DNA of 26,764 nt from Planctomycetota bacterium (GTDB lineage Bacteria; Planctomycetota; Phycisphaerae; FEN-1346). Each line of letters starts with the position of its first letter. Positions within the stretch are counted from its first letter, which is position 1. The position numbers and the translations under genes are program-made. This document shows, piece after piece, positions 16,682 to 24,508 of the stretch. The stretch lies in the NCBI GenBank assembly GCA_026386995.1, contig JAPLMO010000280.1, positions 1-26,764 on the forward strand. Direction: 5' to 3'. The notes beneath the pieces were generated by a model that saw nothing but the letters and a program-made list of their open reading frames with translations, did no database searches and was not told the origin of the DNA.

Positions 16682-16800
16682 GGGCGCTCACGCTAGTGAA
16701 ATATCAGTTAGCCGAAATTGCGGAGCCGTTCTCATGGCGGCCATTCTTGAACGGAACTATTCTCAGCAACTTGTTCAAGCGAGATTCGGCAACGGTAGCT

Positions 16801-17163
16801 TTACGCCAACTTCCTCGCAATCCCCTCTTCCAGGATATCCTTCACCGTCAGGGCGATGATGCTCGTGCCGGAGCGGCGGAAGAAGGCGTCGATCTCGGTG
16901 AGGGCGTCGGAGGAGTAATCGAACGCGACGAAGAAGCCTTTCGTGCGCTTCTCGCGGGTCATGACGGCCTCAAACGAGTCGATGTCCGGCCGGCCAACCT
17001 TGTCTTTCTGCTTCACCTGGATGGGGTACCACACATCCATGAAGGCCAGTTCGCCGACGGCCTCGCCGCTCTTGCGGGGCAGGGAACTGATGGGATAAAT
17101 GCGGCCGTCGATGCCGTGGTCGCCGACCTGGGTCTTGTTGGGCACGCCGCCGAGAGCGATGCG
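16801..17163 (-). pseudogene. C-terminal remnant of a DNA methyltransferase / Mrr-like nuclease-domain protein
   Basis: Translated upstream of its first possible start (GTG 17145), the frame reads RIALGGVPNKTQVGD then GIDGRIYP and is closed by a stop at 17164-17166. This is the tail that follows the methyltransferase domain in a family of modification enzymes. It carries a restriction-endonuclease-like fold with D (GDHGIDG) and QVK (YPIQVKQKDKVGR) as the catalytic-type residues, then FFVAFDYSSDAL. The methyltransferase core is missing. Together with 18093-18536 on the same strand it brackets a foreign cassette, so both are pieces of one broken gene. About 120 residues remain. Confidence 0.7.
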
Positions 17164-17207
17164 CTATGCTCAATTTCGCACCTTGCCCCAGAACAAGTGA
17201 TTTGGTT

Positions 17208-17540
17208 TCACTCGCCGGCAAGTTCTTCCGGTGTTAGCGTCACAATCATGCTGATCTGCAACTGTTCCTCTGGGCTGAACCTCGCGTTCACAATTCGCCA
17301 GACCAAGTCCTGTCGCTCCGCCGGTTTCAAGTTCTTGAACTTCGTCGCTGTAAGCAGTACGCGGTAGAGCTTCGTGGTTGGGACAGGTTGAACCTGTACT
17401 CGGGCAAGAATTCCAGCCTGCCGCAATCCTTGGATGAGGGCTAGCCTGAGGTTTTGCGCAAATACGCTGCGCGGGACACCGCGCTTCCGCTCCATCTTGC
17501 GCCCGGAGTGACGGACCTGGGGCCGAGGCACTGAACTCAT
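17208..17540 (-). CDS. Small protein of unknown function, partner of the HEPN gene
   Basis: The product has 110 residues from ATG 17540, whose first bases overlap the HEPN stop as ATGA (4-nt overlap), a sign of translational coupling. ATG 17549 is a possible alternative giving 113 residues. The N-terminal 35 residues are basic (RHSGRKMERKRGVPR). The rest looks like a small alpha/beta domain: LYRVLLTATKFKNLKPAERQ, then DLVWRIVNARFSPEEQ, then ISMIVTLTPEEL. The pattern F-x-x-L-x-x-x-E-R-x-x-L-V then a final TLTPEE is reminiscent of BolA/KH-like domains, but this is a weak resemblance by eye. As the second gene of a two-gene cassette it could be an antitoxin. No function is established. Confidence 0.6.
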   Translation of the reverse strand: MSSVPRPQVRHSGRKMERKRGVPRSVFAQNLRLALIQGLRQAGILARVQVQPVPTTKLYRVLLTATKFKNLKPAERQDLVWRIVNARFSPEEQLQISMIVTLTPEELAGE

Positions 17541-17995
17541 TTCAGCCATTGCTTGAGCTCCTCTACTTGTCCGATGAATACCACCGCCTCGCCTATTGTA
17601 GCGGTCTGCGTTGAATAGCGAGCAAAAATTGTCCATTGACTCGCCACAGAACGCAGGCTATCGCACAGGTGGAGCTTCCCCCAACGGTTCTGGTCAACAG
17701 TCTTGAGTTTGCTCATCACCTCTGGAAGAGCCTCTAGCAACCCGGCCAAGTCGTGACGGTAGAAGAGGGCGGCCAGCCGCGATTGTGTCTTGGAGAGTGC
17801 ATGGCGATTGCCGGCTTTGCCGAGCCAGGGATGTTTCTCAATGATCTTGGCCTTGAGGAGACACTCAATCACAAACCCGGCGAGATACATAGCCCCGTTG
17901 GCTCTAGCATTGTCGCCGGTTCTACGGAGAGCCTGAGCATCGCCAAGGCGGCGATCAGCCACCGTACGCAATTGCGACGGCCTGACGAATCGCAT
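17537..17995 (-). CDS. HEPN-domain protein (toxin-antitoxin-like)
   Basis: The product has 152 residues from ATG 17995, preceded by GAGAAG; a longer frame to 18049 lacks support. The signature RANGAMYLAGFVIECLLKA (about residues 30-48) is the hallmark helix of HEPN proteins, preceded by RRLGDAQALRRTGD and followed by a late WTIFARYSTQT typical of the same fold. A clear R-x4-6-H RNase motif is not visible, so it may be a non-catalytic HEPN or use other residues. Family knowledge: HEPN proteins pair with nucleotidyltransferases or other small proteins in toxin-antitoxin and defence systems. Here the partner is not a nucleotidyltransferase but the unknown protein at 17208-17540. It lies inside a broken methyltransferase gene and is AT-richer than the flanks. 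Confidence 0.75.
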   Translation of the reverse strand: MRFVRPSQLRTVADRRLGDAQALRRTGDNARANGAMYLAGFVIECLLKAKIIEKHPWLGKAGNRHALSKTQSRLAALFYRHDLAGLLEALPEVMSKLKTVDQNRWGKLHLCDSLRSVASQWTIFARYSTQTATIGEAVVFIGQVEELKQWLK

Positions 17996-18078
17996 CTTCT
18001 CAAAGATGCTGCCGGAATGTCCGCGTGGGAATCGCCTCATGCCGAGCAAACGCCCTTTCTGTGTCGGCTGTATGGTTT

Positions 18079-18108
18079 AGTATAGTCAACGGCGCGTGCC
18101 AGTCGCAA
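18079..18108 (-). promoter_or_regulatory. Weak promoter candidate spanning the cassette junction
   Basis: On the minus strand TTGCGA (complement of 18103-18108) and TATACT (complement of 18079-18084, 5 of 6 to TATAAT) are separated by 18 nt. They straddle the point near 18092 where methyltransferase homology ends, so insertion may have created a promoter for the HEPN gene. Confidence 0.25.
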
Positions 18109-18536
18109 TGGTAATAGAACGAGCCGGTCTTTTTGAGGACGCGGGCGAGTTCCAGGCATCGGGGGCGCATGAACTCGATGTATGCCTGGGTTGAGGCGTG
18201 GCGGTCGTCGAACGCGCGTTTCTCCCTGGTCTCGCCCCAGAAGACCTCGTAGTTGCGGTTGGAGTTGAAGGGCGGGTCGATGTAGATGAGGTCGATGCAG
18301 GCGTCGGGGAGTTTCTTGAGTTGTTCCAGGTTGTCGCCGCAATAGATGACGCGGGTATCGACCAGCGGCGACGGCCGGCCTTTGTGAGGGTGCTCCGGCT
18401 CGTCCACCACTGGCTGTTCAGGGTTCCAGGCCTCGGGCGGCTGTGCCGCTTTTTCTTCCGACGGCGGATCGGCCGCAGGACCGGCAGGCGCGGGCGGCGG
18501 GGTCACTTCGGGCTTGGCGGGCTTTTTCCTTGGCAT
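18093..18536 (-). pseudogene. N-terminal remnant of a DNA methyltransferase (DPPF type)
   Basis: ATG 18536 begins a Pro/Ala/Glu-rich N-terminus (about 60 residues), then VIYCGDNLEQLKKLPD and YIDPPFNSNRNYEVFWG. The latter holds catalytic motif IV DPPF of N6-adenine/N4-cytosine methyltransferases in which motif IV precedes the SAM-binding motif. RPRCLELARVLKKTG and FYYHCDWHA follow, and there family-like sequence stops (18093). The frame runs on through about 30 unrelated residues to a stop at 18000. The SAM-binding FxGxG region and target-recognition part are absent, so the product is inactive. The expected C-terminal end is found at 16801-17163. Confidence 0.8.
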
Positions 18537-18575
18537 GGCGATAGGCTACGGCCGGGGGGAACGGAAGTCAACAGC

Positions 18576-18607
18576 CATGCGGGTACTGTCTCATGCGGGT
18601 ACTGTCT
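18576..18607 (+). repeat. Tandem duplication of 16 bp (CATGCGGGTACTGTCT x2)
   Basis: Two perfect copies, 18576-18591 and 18592-18607, lie between the methyltransferase start and the double-hairpin repeat. They probably arose by slippage. Confidence 0.7.
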
Positions 18608-18626
18608 CAGCGACAAGCCCTTTGCC

Positions 18627-18718
18627 GGGTGGCATGCCCACGCCGCCGTTCGCGTGGGCATGCTTACTGGCACGTCGCACACGCATGCCCAGCAAACAGC
18701 GTGCTGGGCATGCCACCC
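18627..18718. repeat. Double-hairpin repeat upstream of polA (GGGTGGCATGCCC ends)
   Basis: Outer arms GGGTGGCATGCCC (18627-18639) and GGGCATGCCACCC (18706-18718) enclose two hairpins: GCATGCCCACGC/GCGTGGGCATGC and GCATGCCCAGC/GCTGGGCATGC. It is closely related to 24509-24599 and, in inverted orientation, to the copy inside polA. Confidence 0.85.
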
Positions 18719-18821
18719 GCCCGGGGCAGGTTTGTCACCGTAACTGACGCCATGCGCGCCTTGCGATTACGCGCTTGACAACGCCGGGCCATCGGCTAGC
18801 CTTTGGAAAAGGACCATACCC

Positions 18822-21677
18822 ATGCCGCCCCGCTTCTATATCATCGACAGCCACGGCCAGTTGTACGCCAGTTACTACGCCATTCGCGAACTGACGAGCC
18901 CCACCGGCGAGCCGACCAACGCCACGTACGGCTTTGTGGCAACGCTGCTTAAGATCCTGCGCGAAGAAAAACCCGATTACCTGGCCGCCTGCTTCGATCT
19001 GCCGGGGCCGACCCACCGCCACGAACTGTTCGAGGAATACAAGGCCCAGCGGAAGCCGATGCCGACGGACCTCATCGTCCAGATCGAGCGGGTGCGCGAG
19101 ATCCTCGGCCTGATGGGCATACCCCAGGTCGAGTCGCCCGGCTTCGAGGCCGACGACTGCATCGCCACGCTGGCCCGGCAGGCCCGTGCCGCCGGCATGG
19201 AAGCCGTCATCTGCAGCCGCGACAAGGACCTGGAGCAACTCGTCGGCCCGGGCGTCACGATGCTCGACACGAAGACCTTCGAGCGCCTGGACGCCGAGGG
19301 CATCATGAAGCGCCGCGGCGTCCGCCCCGAGCAGATGCAGGACGTCCTGGCCCTTATGGGCGACGCCTCGGACAACATCCCCGGCGTCCCCGGCATCGGC
19401 GATAAGACAGCCGTCAAACTGGTCGCCCAGTACGGGTCGCTCGAGGGCGTTCTGGCCCACGCCGACGAGATCAAGGGCAAACTCGGCGAGCGGCTGCGCC
19501 AGCACAAAGAGGATGCACTGCGCAGTCACGAACTGGTGCGGCTGGAAGCCGCCGTCCCCCTGGCCGTGGACCTGGAGGCCTGCCGCACGCCCACATCGTT
19601 TGACCGGCGGCCGCTGGTGGCGCTGCTGCGCGGCCTGGGCTTCAATAAGTACGTGGAGGAGTTTCAACTGGAGGTTGCCTCGGGCGGCACCGGCATCAAA
19701 GTGCACGTGGTCGACACGCCCGCGGCCCTGGCGAAACTGGCCAAGGCCCTGGCCGCGCAAGATGCGTTTGCGTTCGACACGGAGACGACGAGCCTCTCGC
19801 CGTATCAGGCGCGACTGGTGGGCATGAGTTTCGCCTGGGCGGCCGATGAGGGGTACTACGTCCCCCTCCTTGGCCCGGAGCCGCAGCGGTGCCTAAGCCT
19901 GGAGGCCGTGCGCAAGGCGCTCGGGCCCATCCTTTCAGGAGATGGCGGCTGGCGGCCCAAAGACTTCGGGCTGTTGACCCCTTCGCATGAGGCCGCGCGC
20001 CTGCTCGTCGGTCAGAACGTCAAGTACGATATGCTAGTCTGCCGCAGGGCGGGCATCGAATTGGCCGAGCCGCTCTTCGATACTATGGTGGCGGCGTACC
20101 TGTCGAACCCCGGTCGGCGCGAGTACAACCTCGACGCCCTGGCGCTGGACTATTTCGGCTTTAAGAAGATCCCGCTCGAAAGCCTCCTGGGCAAGAAGCG
20201 CACCGAGCGGACCATGGACCAGGCCCCGATCGACCAGGTCGCCGAGTACTCCGTCGAGGACGCCGTCATCACGTGGCGCCTGAAGGGCGAACTGGAGCGG
20301 GAACTCGCCGAGAAGGGCCTGGCGGACCTGGCTCGCAACGTGGAGATGCCGCTGGTGCCGGTGCTGGCTTCGATGGAAGAGATCGGCGTGGCCGTCGACA
20401 AGGGCGTGCTGGCGGACATTGCGGCCAACCTCGACGGGCGGCTGGCGAAACTGGAGAAGGAAATCTACGCGGCGGCCGGCCACGAGTTCGCCATCAACTC
20501 GCCGCAACAACTGGCGGCGATCCTCTTTGAGGAACTGGGCCTGAGGCCCCTCAGGCGCACCGCCAAGGGCGGCCGCCCTTCGACCGACGCCGACGTGCTG
20601 GAGGACCTGGCCGCGCGGCATCCCTTGCCCCGGCTGGTCCTGGGGTTCCGGCAACTGGCGAAACTCAAAGGCACGTACGTCGATGCCCTGCCGGCCCTCG
20701 TGGAACCCGAGACCGGCCGCATACACACGTCGTTCAACCAGACGGTGACCGCCACGGGGCGATTGAGTTCGTCGGACCCGAACCTGCAGAACATCCCTAT
20801 CCGGACGGAAGAGGGCCGCCAGGTCCGCCGCGCGTTCGTCCCGCGGCCCATCCTCACGCAGGGTGGCATGCCCAGCACCACGGGTGGCATGCCCGGCACG
20901 CTGTTTGCTGGGCATGCTGACGCCGCGGACGCTCCGCATGCCCACGCGAAAAGCGGCGTGGGCATGCCACCCGAATCGGGCGGCTGGCTGCTGCTGGCGG
21001 CCGATTACTCGCAGATCGAACTCCGGATGCTCGCCCATTACAGCGACGACCCGGCACTGGTGCGGGCGTTCGCCGAGGACCGCGACATCCATACGTTCGT
21101 CGCCCACCAGATATACGGCGTGCCCGAGGCGGAAGTCTCGGCCGACCAGCGGCGCGCCGCCAAGATCGTCAACTTCAGCCTCATCTACGGCAAGACGGCG
21201 TACGGCCTGTCGCGTGACCTCGGCATCGGCGTTACGGAGGCCGAGCAGTTTATCGACGGCTACTTCGAGCGGTACCGCGGCGTGCGGACCTTTACGGCCG
21301 ACGTCCTGGAGCGGGCCAAGAAGGACGGCTACGTGACAACTATCCTGGGCCGCCGCAGGTACATCGAAGGCATCGAGCAAATGGACCCGAAGCGGCTGAA
21401 CTTTCCCGAGCGGACGGCCATCAACACGGTCATCCAGGGGTCTGCGGCGGACCTGATAAAGGTGGCGATGAACCGCATCTGGCGTCGCGGGCGGCGCGAG
21501 AACCGCCCCAGCCGCCTCTTGATCCAGATCCACGACGAACTTATCTTCGAGACCCCCGAAGCGTCGCTGGCGGCCGAACAGCAGTGGATCGAGGCCGAGA
21601 TGACCAGGGCCATGGAACTAAAGGTGCCGCTGAGGGTCCACGTGGCCACGGGCCGGAATTGGATGGAAGCGGAGTGA
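18822..21677 (+). CDS. polA: DNA polymerase I with repeat-derived insertion
   Basis: The product has 951 residues, with AAAGGA before ATG 18822. All three activities look intact. The 5'-3' exonuclease spans about 1-290 (FEADDCIATLA, SRDKDLEQLV, GDASDNIPGVPGIGDKTA). The 3'-5' proofreading domain spans about 305-500, with DTET at D319/E321, QNVKYD and EYSVEDA. The polymerase has motif A DYSQIELRML (D728), motif B RRAAKIVNFSLIYGK (K781) and motif C QIHDELIFE (H904-E906). Between IPIRTEEGRQVRRAFV and GWLLLAADYSQ, where relatives have only a few residues, about 45 extra residues occur, of which 680-717 are encoded by a double-hairpin repeat. The insertion is in frame and just precedes motif A. The enzyme fills gaps and removes primers in replication and repair. 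It is followed by coaE and rho on the same strand. Confidence 0.95.
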   Translation: MPPRFYIIDSHGQLYASYYAIRELTSPTGEPTNATYGFVATLLKILREEKPDYLAACFDLPGPTHRHELFEEYKAQRKPMPTDLIVQIERVREILGLMGIPQVESPGFEADDCIATLARQARAAGMEAVICSRDKDLEQLVGPGVTMLDTKTFERLDAEGIMKRRGVRPEQMQDVLALMGDASDNIPGVPGIGDKTAVKLVAQYGSLEGVLAHADEIKGKLGERLRQHKEDALRSHELVRLEAAVPLAVDLEACRTPTSFDRRPLVALLRGLGFNKYVEEFQLEVASGGTGIKVHVVDTPAALAKLAKALAAQDAFAFDTETTSLSPYQARLVGMSFAWAADEGYYVPLLGPEPQRCLSLEAVRKALGPILSGDGGWRPKDFGLLTPSHEAARLLVGQNVKYDMLVCRRAGIELAEPLFDTMVAAYLSNPGRREYNLDALALDYFGFKKIPLESLLGKKRTERTMDQAPIDQVAEYSVEDAVITWRLKGELERELAEKGLADLARNVEMPLVPVLASMEEIGVAVDKGVLADIAANLDGRLAKLEKEIYAAAGHEFAINSPQQLAAILFEELGLRPLRRTAKGGRPSTDADVLEDLAARHPLPRLVLGFRQLAKLKGTYVDALPALVEPETGRIHTSFNQTVTATGRLSSSDPNLQNIPIRTEEGRQVRRAFVPRPILTQGGMPSTTGGMPGTLFAGHADAADAPHAHAKSGVGMPPESGGWLLLAADYSQIELRMLAHYSDDPALVRAFAEDRDIHTFVAHQIYGVPEAEVSADQRRAAKIVNFSLIYGKTAYGLSRDLGIGVTEAEQFIDGYFERYRGVRTFTADVLERAKKDGYVTTILGRRRYIEGIEQMDPKRLNFPERTAINTVIQGSAADLIKVAMNRIWRRGRRENRPSRLLIQIHDELIFETPEASLAAEQQWIEAEMTRAMELKVPLRVHVATGRNWMEAE
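20861..20972. repeat. Double-hairpin repeat inserted in frame within polA
   Basis: It starts GGGTGGCATGCCC (20861) and ends GGGCATGCCACCC (20972), with hairpins GCATGCCC-GC.../GCTGGGCATGC and GCATGCCCACGC/GCGTGGGCATGC. The order is inverted relative to 18627-18718. A second GGGTGGCATGCCC start at 20880 suggests a partial tandem or nested insertion. It encodes the Gly/Met/Pro/His/Ala-rich residues 680-717 of PolA without a stop. Confidence 0.85.
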
Positions 21678-21681
21678 CAAC

Positions 21682-21821
21682 ATTGCGGATTGCGGATTGC
21701 GAATTGCGGATTGAAAAAAAACGGATTGGGGCGTGCCGACGGCAGCGCCGATTTCGCCGCGGTCCAGCCCCGCGGGGGCCGTTTTTTCTTAATCCGCAAT
21801 TCGCAATCCGCAATCCGCAAT
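21682..21821. terminator. Perfect 31-bp inverted repeat between polA and coaE
   Basis: Arms 21682-21712 and 21791-21821 are exactly complementary and consist of GCGGATT-type 7-mers (ATTGCGGATTGCGGATT). An inner pair AAAAAACGG/CCGTTTTTT extends the stem. It starts 5 bp after the polA stop and ends 14 bp before coaE. It could terminate polA transcription or stabilise its 3' end. A relative lies at 24048-24108. Confidence 0.75.
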
Positions 21822-21834
21822 CGAGGGGCGGCGA

Positions 21835-22449
21835 ATGAGTCAGCCCACAGAAAAGCCCCCGCCCGTCATCGGCCTTTTAGGCGGCGTGGCGGCGGGGAAG
21901 TCGGCGGTGGCGGCCCGGTTTGCGGAATTAGGCTGCGCGGTGGTTGACGCCGACCGCATCGCGCACGAATTATTGCGTGAGCCCGAGGTCCGCCAGGCCA
22001 TCCGAGACCGGTTTGGAGAAGGGGTGTTTGATGACTCCGGCGAGGTGGATCGGCGGTTGCTGGGGGAGCAGGCGTTTGCCGGCCGCGAGGGACTGGAGGC
22101 CCTGGAGGCGATCGTTCACCCCGAGACCTGCCGGCGGGTGGAGCAGGCGGTGGCCGAGGCCCGGCGGAAGGCGGTCCCGGCGGTCGTCCTGGACGCCCCG
22201 CTTATTTTGGAAAAAGGACTGGACAGACTGTGCGACCATCTGGTATATATCAGTGCGCCTGAGCAGATTCGCCTGTCCCGTGCCGAACGGACGCGCGGGT
22301 GGAACCCCTCGGAAATTGCCCGTCGTGAGGCCACCCAGGTTTCTTTAAAGACCAAAGAGAATCGAGCCGATTACACCATAGACAATAGTACCTCGCCTGA
22401 ACACACCTTTGAACAGATCCAAAACATTCTATCGCAAATAGCGAAGTGA
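21835..22449 (+). CDS. coaE: Dephospho-CoA kinase
   Basis: The product has 204 residues, and GAGGGG lies 8 nt before ATG 21835. The P-loop is GLLGGVAAGKS (residues 13-23, Lys22), followed by VVDADRIAHELL with the conserved acidic residues and then HPETCRR, VVLDAPLILEKGLDRLCD and RLSRAERTRGW (lid Arg). It phosphorylates the 3'-hydroxyl of dephospho-CoA with ATP, the last step of coenzyme A synthesis, in the cytoplasm. The usual G(L/I)TGG(I/P)GSGKS is altered to GGVAAGKS, as in many Planctomycetes. The neighbourhood polA-coaE-rho on one strand is a plausible housekeeping cluster. Confidence 0.93.
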   Translation: MSQPTEKPPPVIGLLGGVAAGKSAVAARFAELGCAVVDADRIAHELLREPEVRQAIRDRFGEGVFDDSGEVDRRLLGEQAFAGREGLEALEAIVHPETCRRVEQAVAEARRKAVPAVVLDAPLILEKGLDRLCDHLVYISAPEQIRLSRAERTRGWNPSEIARREATQVSLKTKENRADYTIDNSTSPEHTFEQIQNILSQIAK

Positions 22450-22542
22450 AAGGTCAGGCCTCCGGGCCGTTGTGCTCCCTGTCTTAAGTCAGGTCCAACG
22501 CAACCGCAAACCGGAGTCTGCACAGGAACAAGGAAGGAACCG

Positions 22543-24027
22543 ATGCCCAAGCCGCCCAACTCACAGAGAAGCCCCAGGGGACCCCGCGGTCCGATGCGCT
22601 CCAAACCGCCGGTCGAGAAAGACCAGGCAACCGCGCCCGTAGCGGCGCCGCCCGCCGAGCAGGCACCGGCGTCCGCCCCGCCGCCGCGCCCCGCCCCGCC
22701 GCCGCCCGCCGCCCAGACGGAGGGGTTCGACGAAGAGTCGCACCTGAAGTACGAAGCGGCCAAGCGCAGCGAACTCCACATCGCCGAACTCCAGAAGATG
22801 ACCGTCGCGGACCTGCACGGCCTGGCGAAGAAAGAGGGCATCCCGGAATACGCGGGCCTGAAGAAGCAGGACCTGGTGTTCCACATCCTGCGTAACCGCG
22901 TCCAGTCGTCGGGCCTCATGTTCGGCGAAGGGGTGCTGGAGGTGCTGCCCGACGGCTTCGGGTTCCTGCGGTCGCCGGACTACAGTTACATGCCGTCGCC
23001 CGACGACATTTACGTCAGCCCGAGCCAGATCCGCCGTTTCGGCCTCCGGACCGGCCACATCGTGGCCGGCCAGATCCGCCCGCCCAAGAACGACGAGCGG
23101 TACTTCGCCATGCTCAAGGTCGAGGCGGTCAACTATGACAACCCCGAGATACTGCCCGAGAAGATCGTCTTCGAGGACCTGACGGCGCTCTTCCCGACCA
23201 AGCGCCTCCTGTTGGAGACCACCGCCCAGGAACTCGACATGCGGGTCGTCGACCTGATTACGCCCATCGGCAGGGGTCAGCGCGGCCTCATCGTCAGCCC
23301 CCCGCGGGCAGGCAAGACGGTGCTCCTCCAGAAGATGGCCAACGCCGTCATCAAGAACAGCCCCGAGTGCACGGTCATCATCCTGCTGATCGACGAGCGG
23401 CCGGAGGAAGTGACCGACATGGAGCGGAACGTCCCCGGGGCCGAGGTCGTCAGTTCCACCTTCGACGAGCCCACCGCCCGCCACGTCCAGGTGGCCGAGA
23501 TGGTTATCGAGAAGGCCAAGCGACTCGTCGAGTACGGCCGCGACGTCGTCATCTTCCTGGACTCCATCACCCGCCTGGCCCGGGCCCATAACGCCGAGAT
23601 GCCGCACAGCGGCAAGATTCTCTCGGGCGGCGTGGACGCCAACGCCCTCCAGAAACCGAAGCGGTTCTTCGGCGCCGCCCGTAACATCGAGGAAGGCGGA
23701 AGCCTGACCATCATGGCCACCGCCTTGGTCGACACCGGCAGCCGCATGGACGAGGTCATCTTCGAGGAGTTCAAGGGCACCGGCAACATGGAACTGCACC
23801 TGGATCGCCGGTTGATGGACAAGCGCGTCTTCCCGGCCATCGACATCGCCGGCTCCGGCACCCGCAAGGAAGAGTTGCTGCTGGATCCGCAGGAACTGAA
23901 GTACATCTGGGCACTGAGGCGCGTACTGACCGAGATGAACCCGGTGGAGGCGATCCAACTGCTGCGAGGCCGCCTGGAGAAGGCGAAGACGAACGCCGAG
24001 TTCCTGATGTCGATGAACCTGTCGTAA
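22543..24027 (+). CDS. rho: Transcription termination factor Rho
   Basis: The product has 494 residues, with AAGGAAGG 5 nt before ATG 22543. The first 65 residues are a disordered Pro/Ala-rich extension ([14 protein letters not shown]), followed by the Rho N-terminal helical domain ([20 protein letters not shown]), the cold-shock-like RNA-binding domain ([20 protein letters not shown]) and the RecA-type ATPase. Walker A is SPPRAGKT with Lys258, Walker B is [14 protein letters not shown], and [20 protein letters not shown] and [14 protein letters not shown] hold the Q- and R-loop regions. The hexamer translocates along RNA and releases RNA polymerase. A 93-nt leader separates it from coaE. It converges with the cold-shock gene across a GC-stem terminator. 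Confidence 0.96.
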   Translation: MPKPPNSQRSPRGPRGPMRSKPPVEKDQATAPVAAPPAEQAPASAPPPRPAPPPPAAQTEGFDEESHLKYEAAKRSELHIAELQKMTVADLHGLAKKEGIPEYAGLKKQDLVFHILRNRVQSSGLMFGEGVLEVLPDGFGFLRSPDYSYMPSPDDIYVSPSQIRRFGLRTGHIVAGQIRPPKNDERYFAMLKVEAVNYDNPEILPEKIVFEDLTALFPTKRLLLETTAQELDMRVVDLITPIGRGQRGLIVSPPRAGKTVLLQKMANAVIKNSPECTVIILLIDERPEEVTDMERNVPGAEVVSSTFDEPTARHVQVAEMVIEKAKRLVEYGRDVVIFLDSITRLARAHNAEMPHSGKILSGGVDANALQKPKRFFGAARNIEEGGSLTIMATALVDTGSRMDEVIFEEFKGTGNMELHLDRRLMDKRVFPAIDIAGSGTRKEELLLDPQELKYIWALRRVLTEMNPVEAIQLLRGRLEKAKTNAEFLMSMNLS

Positions 24028-24047
24028 GAAGCAATTGCGGATTGTGA

Positions 24048-24108
24048 ATTGCGGATTGCGGATTAGAGGACGACGCCGCACCGCTGCCGTTAATCCGCAA
24101 TCCGCAAT
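24048..24108. repeat. 18-bp inverted repeat of the GCGGATT family after rho
   Basis: ATTGCGGATTGCGGATTA (24048-24065) is exactly inverted at 24091-24108. It has the same 7-mer composition as the repeat after polA and begins 20 bp after the rho stop. Confidence 0.75.
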
Positions 24109-24110
24109 CA

Positions 24111-24142
24111 AAAACCCCCGACCCTCTCGGACCGGGGGTTTT
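24111..24142. terminator. Bidirectional intrinsic terminator between rho and the cold-shock gene
   Basis: AAAACCCCC (24111-24119) pairs with GGGGGTTTT (24134-24142) around a 14-nt centre. It gives an A-run/stem/T-run that works in both directions, as expected between the converging genes rho (+) and csp (-). Confidence 0.8.
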
Positions 24143-24162
24143 GAATTGTCCAAGTCCTCTGG

Positions 24163-24366
24163 CTACTGGACCGGCATGACGTTCTCCGCCTTGGGGCCTT
24201 TCGGGCCTTGCGTGACGTCGAACTCCACGGCCTGGCCTTCGGCAAGCGTCTTGAAGCCCTCGGCTTTGATGGAACTGTAGTGGACGAAAACGTCCGGACC
24301 GCCCTCCTGCTCGATGAAACCGAAGCCCTTCTGTTCATTAAACCACTTGACCTTGCCTCGAGCCAT
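24163..24366 (-). CDS. cspA: Cold-shock protein (CspA family)
   Basis: The product has 67 residues from ATG 24366, preceded by GGAAGGAG with 8-nt spacing; the longer frame to 24462 runs through the promoter and is not used. It is one OB-fold cold-shock domain: [20 protein letters not shown] with RNP1 KGFGFI, then [10 protein letters not shown] with RNP2 VFVHYS, and end [16 protein letters not shown]. It binds single-stranded RNA and DNA and melts RNA structure in the cytoplasm. The leader is about 55 nt, shorter than the thermosensor leader of E. coli cspA, so I make no claim about cold induction. The symbol marks the family only. Confidence 0.95.
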   Translation of the reverse strand: MARGKVKWFNEQKGFGFIEQEGGPDVFVHYSSIKAEGFKTLAEGQAVEFDVTQGPKGPKAENVMPVQ

Positions 24367-24427
24367 CGTAAACACTCCTTCCACAGTGTCTTGTGACAAT
24401 CTGACCAGACAGCCACACAGGGTTATT

Positions 24428-24456
24428 ACGCTATTCACCGTCGGGCAGCGTGTCAA
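24428..24456 (-). promoter_or_regulatory. Promoter candidate for the cold-shock gene
   Basis: On the minus strand a perfect TTGACA (complement of 24451-24456) is followed after 17 nt by TAGCGT (complement of 24428-24433), a modest -10. It would start transcription about 55 nt before ATG 24366. The surrounding AT-rich patch supports it. Confidence 0.55.
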
Positions 24457-24508
24457 TAACAAAAATGACAGAACCGCCGCTCAGTTTTGGGGCACTCCTT
24501 CCCCTGCC

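Noticed and set aside
16642..17367. 241-residue plus-strand frame across the methyltransferase tail
   Set aside because: It is antisense to the recognisable nuclease-like remnant and crosses the cassette boundary.
17146..18100. Transposon-borne insertion with target duplication
   Set aside because: No transposase and no convincing terminal inverted or flanking direct repeats were found. TATGCTCAA near 17164 and TATAGTCAA near 18081 match only loosely, and methyltransferase sequence is missing rather than split.
20034..21533. 499-residue minus-strand frame inside polA
   Set aside because: PolA motifs fill the opposite strand throughout; the antisense product has no recognisable domain.
22561..24153. 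530-residue minus-strand frame opposite rho
   Set aside because: It is antisense to a fully conserved Rho sequence and its start lies in the terminator region.
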